Positions 1 through 9,704 of a stretch of 64,000 nt of DNA are shown here, in pieces. This stretch comes from Neopestalotiopsis rosae (Eukaryota > Ascomycota > Sordariomycetes > Amphisphaeriales > Sporocadaceae), in assembly GCA_023078685.1 (NCBI GenBank), contig JALGAS010000010.1, positions 744,001 through 808,000 on the forward strand, given 5' to 3'. The position numbers and the translations under genes are program-made. The notes beneath the pieces were generated by a model that worked only from the letters and a program-made list of their open reading frames with translations, had not been told where the DNA came from and made no database searches. Position 1 is the stretch's first letter, and each line of letters begins with the position of its first letter.

Positions 1-1120
1 TAGGCATCAATGCATATAACGCGCTTTTTGTGTGTCGATCAACCAATGTACCTGGAAATGTTCACAGTGCATCTCAGCCAGTCACCAGGATCCGAGGCCG
101 GATTGAGGCACTCCGGCACTTGTTGGGTTTTGAGGACGGTTTTTGTCACCAACGGAAGAGGAAATTTCTGTTTTCAGGCCCTGCGCAATAATTCACTGCC
201 AGCTGTGATAGAACTTACATAGGTTATATTGAATCCCGAGACTCTGGTGCTCTATGGATGCATGTCACGCGGACCACGACTGCCAAATCTGCCTTGCAAA
301 CCACAAGCGAACGCCATGTACGCCGCGTACTTGTTCTGCAAGCTTTCACTGATGGCTGAAAAAAATACTTGACGCCTTCATGAATCAGGGTTGTTTTGTA
401 AGACCTGCGGTCAATGTTTACGCTCCGGAAAAATTGGTTGCAAGTGTTTCCGTTGAGTCTCATGTCCCCAGTAAAAGTGCAGTGTCGGAGCAACGAAATA
501 GATTCCCATCTGATGCTTCCGGGGACTTTAGAGAGCAGGTCGGGCTTTACTTGCGAAGCATTCCTACTGAGCGGAAGCCTGTTTGGAACCTCGACAACGC
601 CTTCTCTTGTCACTGGGAGACATTATAACCATCATCGGCCTCGTACTCGTCGCAATCAGGACCCCGTTGGCCCATCCGGAGTCTAGATATCAATTGGCGG
701 CCCTTTATTAGATCAGCGTTCAAATCATAGTCAAATTTGTCGCGCACTCGGTAACATTCACACCTCATGATTGCAAAGGAGGCTGGTTACCAGATTGCAA
801 CTCTTCGGTAAGCCAAAGAGGCCCTCGGGGCGCGCTCGCGGCGAGAAATGACCAACTTCGCTTTTTTGGAATACAAGGAATGTAATTCTGGCGGCATGGA
901 CGGAATTCAAAACTCTGCCGATACCACACCAGCCGGCCCACATGAAGCCGTTCAAGGGTCCCCGATGACCCTTTCAGATGGGGCAATTATACGGGAGTAG
1001 GACAATATCCTTCCGTGTATCTGGTGAGCAAAAGATAAAATCGAGGCACTTGAGCAGCCGGAATCATGAACCCCAATGCTTCTGGATTCACCAAGTCGGA
1101 GACCTCAACAAGCTGATAGG
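1..1120. other. Intergenic sequence, no supported gene
   Basis: I see no ORF here with family character. The longest frames (about 130 codons on the minus strand at 224-613, about 90 on the plus strand at 414-686) overlap each other and have no domain, no splice-linked continuation and no clear ATG context. The stretch lies downstream of the broken F-box gene and may hold its 3' end or decayed sequence. Confidence 0.5.
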
Positions 1121-2628
1121 TCAAATGGTGATTGGCTGGTCGTGTCGATAAGACTCATCTGAGAGGATCACGTATGATGGAGCGCTGTTTTTCCTTTCTT
1201 GTTGTCCTGCATTACTTTCAATGCGAGCCGTGAGAGACCTAAAAGCCTCTAAGTCACGAACCGCCGCAAAGTAATCGTAATTTTCGTCGTCATTTTGGCA
1301 ATAGTGCCCATATTTGTCAGAACATGAGCCATGATCAAACACGATTGCGCCCGGGACTTGACAAGTCACTCTCCGTTGTGCTAGTGGCCGCCGCTTTGGT
1401 TATTTGATCTTGTTCGCCTAATTCGGCACAGGTATTGACATGCTGACAAGCTTATCATATTCTACAACGAATGACTTTAGAGCGTTGTTGTTGTTGCTCA
1501 TCAAAGCCTCGAAGAAGTTTGCCCATGTCCAATACTGGCCATCGTAGTGTGCAGTATTGACATGGCAGTTTCGCAGCACCAGCCCGGTCGGTCTCAAGTT
1601 TTCTCTGCAAGCAAAATCGATAATCTCAGGGCAAATATAGACCTCGTAGGGCTCCAAATGTCGCAACTCTGGTAATGCGCCCACTTTTAGGGGAAGCTAA
1701 ATATCGGGCGACGCTGCAGTATATCGGATGGGCACTCGGGGTGTGCTGCTAGGACGAGCGATTGGACGTGGATCGCATGCTCAAAGAAATACTGGCCAAG
1801 GTGATCGATGAAGTCTTCGTAGGCTATAAGTGTGTGGGACATCCAACCGGCACCAATGTCCAAGGCCCACATGCTGATCTTGAGTTCTTGCAGGCGAGAT
1901 AAGAAATTATACCATTGTCGAGAGAAAAACGTCGATGTTGGCTTGGGCATCAGATCTTTCGCCACCAATTTCTTGACCTGTAGATTCTGGGACAGTACGT
2001 GACAGGGCGTGGCCATGAGCCTTCGCCAGGGGTATCTGGCCTCTTTTGCCTTGATTGCGGCTTCCTCATTCTCTGGACGCTCAAATACCCATATCGAGTC
2101 AACCGGGTGAACGTCATTGTGTTCCCAGGCGTCTTCATCAGGAGGCGGGTTGTGAAATTCGCCGAAATCGAAAGACACCTCATACGTGTCCGCAGCTGGA
2201 GATAAACTTCCAGAGAGGGCCTCTTGAATCAGTCTGGGAAGCAGGGCATGTCCCAAATGTGTTGTGAGTTTTTCATTCGTTGCCACGGGAGTCGGCGAAG
2301 GCAAAGTATTTTGCGATTCGTCGGCCGCGTGGTCATCTTCAGCGGCGGGACGGTCACGTCCATTTCCTATCCGTGTGCCCTCGTACACATTACCAACAAA
2401 ACGCGCTTCGTGCACATATTGCCCGTACTTGTTTGTGAAATGCCTATGGTTCTCCCAATTGCTGTCAGGTCTGTTTGTCAAGGTCACGGTGCGAAAGCCT
2501 ACGGGGCCTAACACCGAGCGAAGATAAGAGTTTATTGAGCTTAGCTTGATGCAATCAGCTTGGGGCAGGAGTGCTCCTATGCATGACAATAGCTCAGGTG
2601 ACGAAGACTCGAGTCTTTTGGACGACAT
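1121..2628 (-). pseudogene. F-box-type protein gene, frame broken (probable pseudogene)
   Basis: The first ATG is at 2628 (MSSKRLESSSPELL). Residues about 9-52 look like an F-box (ELLSCIGALLPQADCIKLSS followed by LRSVLGPVGFRTVTLTN), which in the family binds Skp1 in SCF ubiquitin ligases. The long C-terminal part resembles the large fungal F-box/LRR-like families. The frame ends at a TAA at 1687-1689, just after a conserved-looking LAAHPE segment. The following family-like segment (LPLKVGALPELRHLEPYEV, then WTWANFFEAL) is in another frame down to 1418. A third segment, from about 1405 to 1121 (DKYGHYCQNDDENYDYF, EAFRSLTARIESNAGQQ), is offset again. I found no plausible GT-AG intron at the first break; one extra base would restore the frame. 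The second gap might be an intron with weak signals. Either a decayed gene or a sequencing error is possible. Confidence 0.6.
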
Positions 2629-2826
2629 CTCGACATCCAATTGAGGGCGAACGAAATTGTGACAGACATTGGTTTGCTGAGCTTTAGGCAGTGCATCTCT
2701 CTAGTATTTATTTATTGGCGTGCTTATTGCCTGTATCGCGCGAGATGGTGGGGAACACGGCCGATAAACCCCAGTAGCACGGAAGTGATCCCGGCGGGAG
2801 AGCAACACTATTTAAAGCCTGGAGAA

Positions 2827-3033
2827 ATGGACTCTATGGCCGAGGCCATGTCGATTCTCGATGTTGTTGAAGAATGGAAAGAAAGGAATGAGTATCGGCG
2901 GCGGCTAGGGAAGACCGTAGAATCTAAAGGCTCGAATGACATGCACATGTGGGATGGTGCAGCGCATGCAGAGTTCTATGCCTGGAAGCCGAGATACTTC
3001 CCAGGTGCGCAAATGAAGACGTACTCTAGGTAA
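2827..3033 (+). CDS. Possible small hypothetical protein (68 aa)
   Basis: A short frame starts at ATG 2827 (MDSMAEAMSILDVVEEWKER) and ends at TAA 3033; it stays open upstream of the ATG for another 60 codons without a start. The composition is protein-like (acidic and Arg-rich, ending FPGAQMKTYSR), but I recognise no family. It lies head to head with the broken F-box gene, so it could be a small gene, a terminal exon or a remnant of something larger. A TATTTAAA element occurs just upstream near 2811. Treat it as a weak call. Confidence 0.25.
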   Translation: MDSMAEAMSILDVVEEWKERNEYRRRLGKTVESKGSNDMHMWDGAAHAEFYAWKPRYFPGAQMKTYSR

Positions 3034-3487
3034 ATCTGTTCGCTCTAAAATACTACAATGCATCACAAATATGACAATGGCCTGTATAATTATAATGCAA
3101 CTCGTACATCAGGCCGGCTATCGAGGCTGCTTTCTTAGCATTCACAATAACAACAATACCATGTACTTTCGTATCCTGCTGATCTGTAACTATTTAAAGG
3201 GGTGAACAGGTGGCTTGTGCACTGGTTAAGCGATCGCACTCCCCACTGTACTTCGTATTTGACAGGCTGCAGGTACGTTTTCGCATCTAGGAATCTCCGA
3301 TCGGTACCTGAGTAACCCAGCGAGACCCTGAATAAAAGGGGAGCATTTCTCATTCAGCTTTTCACACGACAGAGGTGATAAGTAGCTGAATTCATCTCAC
3401 CATTCACTTGAAACGGAACACTCTCTCCAAGTTGCATATCAATCTAGCCTACCGAGGTTATCTTATCACAGAGAAACGGACACAGAC
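3034..3487. promoter_or_regulatory. Upstream region of the vWA gene
   Basis: No gene seen. Two TATA-like elements precede the vWA-domain gene: TATTTAAAGGGG near 3191 and ATAAAAGGGG at 3332-3341, about 150 bp before the ATG. Both run into AGGGG, which matches the core of yeast stress-response elements; that functional reading is inference only. Confidence 0.3.
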
Positions 3488-4279
3488 ATGGCTGCATTCA
3501 ACAAGGACGAGGCCGGCGTGCCCCAGGCCCCTAAGGCTGAGCACCAAGACGCGCTCTCCTTCCTGCAGTACTTTGAAACTCTGTTCATCATTGATGACTC
3601 GGAGAACATGAGCCGGCAGTGGAGTGACGTCACGGCCCTCATGCAGGCACTGGCGCCGACGTGTCTCAAGTACGACGAGAACGGCATCGACATATACTTC
3701 ACCAACCACCGGCCCATGCTCTACTTCCCGGGCATGTCGGTGCGCAAGTCGGGCTACAACCACATTGGCAAGGTGCACGACGACTCGGGCAAGCGGGACA
3801 ATGCCCAGGCCATCTTCCAGGGCGTCAAGCCGGGCGGCAAGTGCAAGCTGGGCAGCCGCCTGGACAAGCTCCTGTCGTGGTACACGAGCCAGCTCAAGGA
3901 GGACCCCCAGCGTGCCCCGCTCAACGTGATCGTCATCACGGCCGGCATCTCGAGCGACGACTACAAGGCGCCCATCATCAAGGCCGCCAAGGAGCTCGAC
4001 GCCATGCGGGCCCCCATGCACCAGCTCGGCCTCATGCTCTTCCAGCTCGGCGACAATGACGAGGTGAGCCGCGCCTTTGAGCACGCCGACGACGAGCTGT
4101 GGCGCGAGGCCCAGACGCGCGACATTGTCGACACGGTCGCCTGGCGCGGCTGGCCCGCCAGCTTTGGCGCCGACGACATGGTCAAGGCCATCCTGGGCGC
4201 CGTGAACAAGAAGATGGACGGCGTCAAGTCAGAGTTGGAAGGAAAGCCGGTGCCCGTGCATCGCGAGACCATGAACTAA
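3488..4279 (+). CDS. von Willebrand factor A (vWA) domain protein
   Basis: Intronless, 263 aa. The protein is read as a cytosolic vWA-fold protein because residues about 31-230 show the typical order: a hydrophobic strand TLFIIDDSENM, a helix with ALMQALAP, the strand GIDIYFTNH, a mid-domain block ending in LLSWYTSQL, then LNVIVITAG and LGLMLFQLG. In fungi, this stand-alone class is widespread and mostly uncharacterised. The metal-binding MIDAS loop, normally DxSxS, reads D36-D-S-E-N40, so the second serine is replaced by asparagine and metal binding may be weakened. No signal peptide or membrane segment is visible. The gene is tail to tail with the MFS pump, with 148 bp between stop codons and a poly(A) run at about 4370-4382. 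Codon use is strongly C-biased at third positions, like the other expressed genes here. Confidence 0.85.
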   Translation: MAAFNKDEAGVPQAPKAEHQDALSFLQYFETLFIIDDSENMSRQWSDVTALMQALAPTCLKYDENGIDIYFTNHRPMLYFPGMSVRKSGYNHIGKVHDDSGKRDNAQAIFQGVKPGGKCKLGSRLDKLLSWYTSQLKEDPQRAPLNVIVITAGISSDDYKAPIIKAAKELDAMRAPMHQLGLMLFQLGDNDEVSRAFEHADDELWREAQTRDIVDTVAWRGWPASFGADDMVKAILGAVNKKMDGVKSELEGKPVPVHRETMN

Positions 4280-4427
4280 TCCATTTGATCGGATTCAATG
4301 TGATGGTATTTGGTGTTGTTAGTTGCTATATGAGATCAATGCAACAACTATAAGCCAAACTTCTGCCGAAAAAAAAAAAAAAGGAAATGTCTATTGAAAT
4401 TCTATGCTTTTATCTATGTCTAACTTT

Positions 4428-6102
4428 TTAGGTGGCTTTAGCATCCTCGGGCAACGAGGCTTGTGGTTTTGGCGGCTTGATACTCTTCCATGGCAGTCCG
4501 AGCGACACAAGACATGCGACAGCGGCCACGCTTGCTGCAATGTAGAATGTCCTCGTGATGCCATGATTGTACGCATCCACCACGGCAGACAACTGCGACC
4601 CCGAGACCACGTTGCGCACTTCCAAAGAGCCGGCTGCCAAGATATCCTGGATTTCCTTGGCCGTAAAGTCCGAAGCCGCAAGGCGCGCCTCGAGGCTGTT
4701 GGTAAAGATTGACTGGGCGGCAGCGAGGAAGACGGCCGCGCCCCAGAATTGCACACACTGCAAGGTCGAGGTGCCAACAGCGATATCCTCGGGCTTGAGA
4801 ATGGTCTGCGTTGCCACATAGGGCATCGACAGGGTCATTCCGGCGCCGAGGCCTTGGAGCACCTGGTACGGGATCCAATACTGCTGCCCGGCACTCGGAG
4901 TCAAAGTGGACATGAGCCCCGTCCCTACACTCATCAAAGCTGTTCCGAGGATGATATAGGGATTCGAGTATCCCAGATACTTCAGAGAAGCGCCCGTGGC
5001 AATGGCGGCAAGGACATCGGCTAATGCGAGTGGAAGGTACATGACTCCGGAACTGGTAGGCGTCGCGTCCTTGACGACTTGGAACCACTCGGGAAGATAG
5101 TAGATGGATGTGTAGACGGCTCCCATGGCAAAGAATTCGACAAGGCAGGCCAGCGACATGGTGCGTTCCGTAACGATGCGCGGCGGAAACATGGCGTCCT
5201 CACCTGTCCGTCTTTGCCAGAAAGCAAACACCAGACCGAGTGCTGCTCCTCCCACCAAGAGGCCAATAATGGTGGCACTCTTCCAAGCGTATGTCGTCCC
5301 TCCCCATTGCAGTGCCAAGAGTATCATGAGAATGCAAGGGACGAAGAGCAGAACACCAATCAAGTCGAGCCGTCGGAGTCTTTGGAGGACTGTCGTGGAT
5401 GGTCCAGCCTGGCGAGAGGGGAGGCGGAAGAAGAAGATCAAGATCAGACTGGTGACGGCGCCGAGGGGAAGGTTGATCCAGAAGCACCACCTCCACGTCG
5501 CGTGTTGCGTAAAGACACCGCCTAGGACCGGGCCAATAATGGTGGCAATACCAAAGGTCGATTGAATGATGCCAATGTAGATTGGCCGTTTTTCGAGCGG
5601 TACTGCGGCGGCGACAATGCAGAATCCTCCCGTGAAGCACCCTGCCGCACCGGCACCGGCTATTGCACGTCCGAAAATGAGCATGGAGCTGTTGACTGCC
5701 GTCGCGCACAGCAGCGATCCGAGTTCGAAGATGCCTAGATATACAAGAAATGTCCACTGAGCGAACGTCACATATTAGTCAATTGCCGTCAGAGCAATCA
5801 GCACCAGGAGTTTCGTGCCCACTTACCTTTAGATGGAAGCATGTGAATATCTTGCCTGCTGTTGGCTGCAAAGCGCACATGGCAAATGAATACGCGCTGC
5901 CATACCAGCCAATGTCGTTGGTGCTGCCAAACTCCGTGGTAATGTAGGGGATGGCCGTTGCGATGATGGACGAGTCCAAGGACATGAGGAATATGGCAAT
6001 GGCCACTCCTGCTATGACCAAGTACAGTGGCAGGCCGGTCAACTCAAAGTCGCCGGAGCCCTGGTCCGCGGTCGCGGTGACAGTGCTTTTCTCTTTTCCC
6101 AT
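4428..6102 (-). CDS. MFS multidrug/toxin efflux pump, DHA2 (14-TM, TOXA-like)
   Basis: Two exons, 6102-5827 and 5756-4428, give 534 aa. The intron has GTAAGT and a CAG acceptor, phase 0, with CTAAT branch-like sequence; splicing joins FHLK to WTFLVYLGIFELGSLL, which matches the family. The start is ATG 6102 (MGKEKST); frames upstream have no ATG. The protein has the marks of drug:H+ antiporter family 2: LDSSIIATAIPYITTEF in TM1, WYGSAYSFAMCALQPTAGKI around TM2, GRAIAGAGAAGCFTGG in TM4-5, and long hydrophobic runs through to about residue 520. Known relatives export fungal toxins and drugs at the plasma membrane. No biosynthetic genes lie beside it, so the substrate cannot be inferred. The N-terminal tail is short and polar, the C-terminal tail Pro/Lys-rich. 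Confidence 0.9.
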
Positions 6103-8882
6103 TATTCGATGCTCGTTTGTGTTAAGCAATGCTCGGTCTCGGTTTGCTGGGGAAGTATTACCGCCATTGAAACTATGGAAAGGGGGCACCTGGCCTCAAA
6201 AGCTCTTTTATTCTTCACATTTTTGAGGTTGAGTGAATCAAGATGATTCATAGTGGTTAGCCTCTGAGACTGAAATTACTTAGTGGAGCGTGTTCTTCTA
6301 AGCCGGCATAAACTGACAGATGGGTCATTATGATCATGCACATGCGAAATAGACATGCAGCGTACGGACAAGCACACATTTATCTAGAAATCAGAATATT
6401 CCACACGATAAGATGAGAATAATCCATTCAATGGTCTGCTTATACTGGCGAAGATTGTGTAGTGTGGAAAGAAGGACAAGAGTCACTCTCGGTTCTTCAG
6501 AAGGTCGTTCTATGGCAGGGGCTAGGCGCTAGTGGCAGTGAGCTTGGCATATGGCGACCATAGAGCAGCCAGACCGGCAAGCCGTGTGTACAAATGATCA
6601 AGATGTTGATCTTTCTGCTTCGTTCAATCCCTCAATCATTTGAAAATTTTTACCTCTAATACAAGGCTTATACCTTGGACATCAATTTTTATTCATCATA
6701 TCCAGGAATCGATGAATGTTCCCTGTGTTGCCTTCCCAGTACAATTAGCGCCGTTGTCCTTACCTAGGTATCAGCATGCTATGACTGACCACTAAACGAT
6801 TTCCATCATTTGCTACCATGGACCAAGTACATTCTCAATGACAGCGTACAACGATGAGAATTTGGAGTCTGATTGTCCACCACAGGGCAAGCCCAAAGAT
6901 ATCTAGAGTCTATAGTCTTACAACTTGAGCAGGCGACTGGGATTTACTTTCCACTAGAATCTCAATTGAGCCTGGTGCAACGGAACGGCGGGATAACCAC
7001 GCGGCACGCCTCTTGCTCTGAACGCGCGCTCAAAACTACAACTAGGACGTCTCGACCTCTGGTAGGTAGCGCTCTCTCGGCCCCGAAGCGCGAAACCGAC
7101 AGCTCGGTAAGCTCTTGACAAATCACCAGAACGGCCTCGCGTCCATAATCGCAAGACTTCTAGGCAGGCAAGAAACCCCGTGGATTTTTTTCCGCAAAGT
7201 CCGGGGATCAAGAGGATTATAGTGCTCACAATATAAGAAAAAAAATGACCACCAGTCCCGAAGAAAACTGTTAGCGTGACGTACACTTTGTAGTATGAAC
7301 CACCAAAGAGTCAGATAAACATGTGAGCGACGGGGACGAAGCTATCTAGACTATTAAAATCTTACTTTTATTGGCGCAGAACCCGCACACTAAGTATAGT
7401 TCAGCAGGGCTCAGCAAGCACAGAGAACAAAAGTATGTAAGAAGAAAAACGCCGCACGACCCGAGACGCTGGGTCGCGACCGGATTAGATGGGAAGGGGA
7501 GGTGATCAGCTTTTTAGCACGCATGCGCCCGACCCGTAAGATTCTTAAAAAGATACCATGTATGTACAAAGTTGATAGAAAGCGAGACCGAGAGAATCAT
7601 TTGAGTGAGTCTGGCCGGCTGGACGCGCGCCGCCGAGCACCGCCAAGTATACCCTTTGTGGATAAGATGGTATGGAGGCGCGCATTCCGTAACCATCATG
7701 TGATTTCGTCATTGCCTTGTTGTTTTCAGGTGTAGCAACAGACTGGTATGGAACCTAGTTTTTCACTTGGTCGTACACGGTACCATATAGTGGTGTTTGT
7801 ACGTACAGGCGTTCGCATTGTGCCACCTTTTTTTTTCTGCTAGCTAGAAAATGGGGGATGAATAATGCTGTGTGCGCCATTCCCGGAACACGAGACACCC
7901 CGGAGAACGACCACCCCTCCAAAACGGGCCAAGCTATCAATTCTTCTTGTATCACCTCATCTTGTACCACCTTCTTTCGAGGCGAAAAGGACTCTGACCA
8001 CCATCTTTTCTTGGTTTGACCATCTGTGCGCTATGTCCGGGAATTGATCTATCAAAAAACGATTTGGAGAAGAAGAGGTGTGGTCCCCTTATCTGCGCCT
8101 CGGGAGGTGATTGAGGGCATGTGCTGCTACGCACGCACAGCTGTGCTGAAAAATCATCGGCCGGCGCCGTGGTGAGCTGTGAAAAGCCATGGGAAGCAGG
8201 ATTCCCCAAAATGGATTGTCTAGCTTCACCTCTTGTCCGAAAACGTCCGTAAGGCTTATTGTGCCGGCAGCACTTGGCGCATCTCGGCTGTTTGCAATGC
8301 TGATCTTGGCCTAGAACACGAGTTCAGCCCAATAAAACCGAGTGCGGCTGTGGTCTGGAACAGATCCAATGCATGGCAGTCAGTTCCAGATATTGGGGTA
8401 AGTGGGTGTAGTTTTCCTACTGTGGGCATATTCACAGATGGTGCTAGAGCGTATTGACAGGAGAAAGCAAAGCCATTGTCACGGTATCATAGATATGAGG
8501 TTGGTTATGAAAGAAAATCAATCTGTTTGGTATATTTGTATGAAGAGACTATTAGGAGAAAGTGTAGATGCGATGTGTCCGCCGTTCTGGTGAATGTTGC
8601 CATTCTGTCCATTCTTTCCAATCTGTTACTCTAAATTCCAAAAACTTGCGACCGTGGTATCCTTATGCCTGTATAAAAACCAGACCAGTGTAAATGCAAA
8701 ATGCTAATGGTGATATGATGCTTGCCAGCAAGGAAAGACAGAGAAAAAGAGGGGAATCCAAAGACAGTGAACGCCGTGTAAATGCAAATGAGTGCCTGCC
8801 CCAACCCATTTCTCTCAACCGTGTTTGTCCTTGAGAGTTATTGTGATGATCCAGTTATGACAAAAGAAAAAGATGTGACAAT
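6103..8882. other. Gene-poor intergenic region (2.8 kb)
   Basis: Stop codons are dense in all frames and no ORF has family character. The first few hundred bases are the presumed promoter of the MFS pump. I see no tRNA B box, no transposon termini and no long repeat. Confidence 0.5.
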
Positions 8883-9704
8883 TTAATGATAAGAGTCCCT
8901 GCCGGGCAGGACGAAGCGGACCTTCTTGATCGGCTTGCCGCCCGCGGTAGTGGGGATCTGCATGGGAGCCGTCTTGTTCTCGTGGAAGTACGCTTCCAGG
9001 TCCTCGGTACTGAGGCCCCGCTCGCTCAGTGTCTCCTTCTCAGGCTCCTCCTCAATGGACCAGACGTCGGAGCCGGGCTCGCGCCATGAGTGGCGGCGCG
9101 GCAGCGGCACGCTTCGCGACCGGCTGTGACCAAACGTGCGTCGGGATGGTGGTGGTGCGAACCTCTTGGAGGGACGTCCGCGCAGCGAGCCAACGTGGAA
9201 TGAGTCTGGCGACAGCATGGACTCGCTGCTGCTGCTGGGAGAAGCACCGGCAGATCTGGGCCTCTCAATTCCAAGGTCGGGAAGGCCAAGTGGGAGTGAC
9301 TTGCTTGGCCGGAAGCGGATGTATTCCTCGTCATCGTCCGAATCGCTGTCGAGGATGGCACAATCATGGTTGGTGGTGGTTGTATTGTTGTTCTTGCCCT
9401 TGGGCTTGTATGACTTGAGACCGTCGAGGGTAGATGGGCTCACGCTGCGAATGATCTCTTTTGGCTTGGTCACATCATCGATACCGGCATCAAAGTCGAA
9501 CTGGAACTCGAAGTCGTCGTCGCCCTCGGGTGTGGCCGGGGTGAGGAAGTATCTCAAAGGGTCACGCTGCAGTAGCGGCATGTCAAAGTCATCCTCGTCG
9601 GTGAACTCGTCCTCCTCAAGTTGAGGAGTAGTGGGACGACCGGGGGAGGCCGGCCAGGAGCCAGGCCGGAGTGGCGAGAGCGTGCCGGTTGGAGAGTAAG
9701 GCAT
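8883..9704 (-). CDS. Hypothetical protein with C-terminal PP1-docking (RVxF) motif
   Basis: Intronless, 273 aa, ATG at 9704 (MPYSPTGTLSPLRPGSWPAS). The protein is mostly disordered: an SP/TP-rich N-terminus with possible proline-directed phosphosites, an acidic Asp/Glu stretch at about 30-75, a short Asn/Thr run at about 107-112, an acidic DSDSDDDEEY patch, a Ser-rich block, and an Arg-rich block with RRTFGHSRSRSVPLPRRHS. The extreme C-terminus reads KKVRFVLPGRD; K261-V262-R263-F264 fits the RVxF consensus used by regulatory subunits to bind protein phosphatase 1. That motif is seen directly; binding is inference. No catalytic domain, signal peptide or membrane segment is visible. It stands alone between two gene-poor regions. 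I cannot name a characterised orthologue. Confidence 0.75.
   Translation of the reverse strand: MPYSPTGTLSPLRPGSWPASPGRPTTPQLEEDEFTDEDDFDMPLLQRDPLRYFLTPATPEGDDDFEFQFDFDAGIDDVTKPKEIIRSVSPSTLDGLKSYKPKGKNNNTTTTNHDCAILDSDSDDDEEYIRFRPSKSLPLGLPDLGIERPRSAGASPSSSSESMLSPDSFHVGSLRGRPSKRFAPPPSRRTFGHSRSRSVPLPRRHSWREPGSDVWSIEEEPEKETLSERGLSTEDLEAYFHENKTAPMQIPTTAGGKPIKKVRFVLPGRDSYH

Noticed and set aside
4428..6102. Secondary-metabolite cluster around the TOXA-like pump
   Set aside because: No polyketide synthase, NRPS, terpene cyclase, P450 or cluster regulator lies within reach; neighbours are a vWA protein and a gene-poor region.
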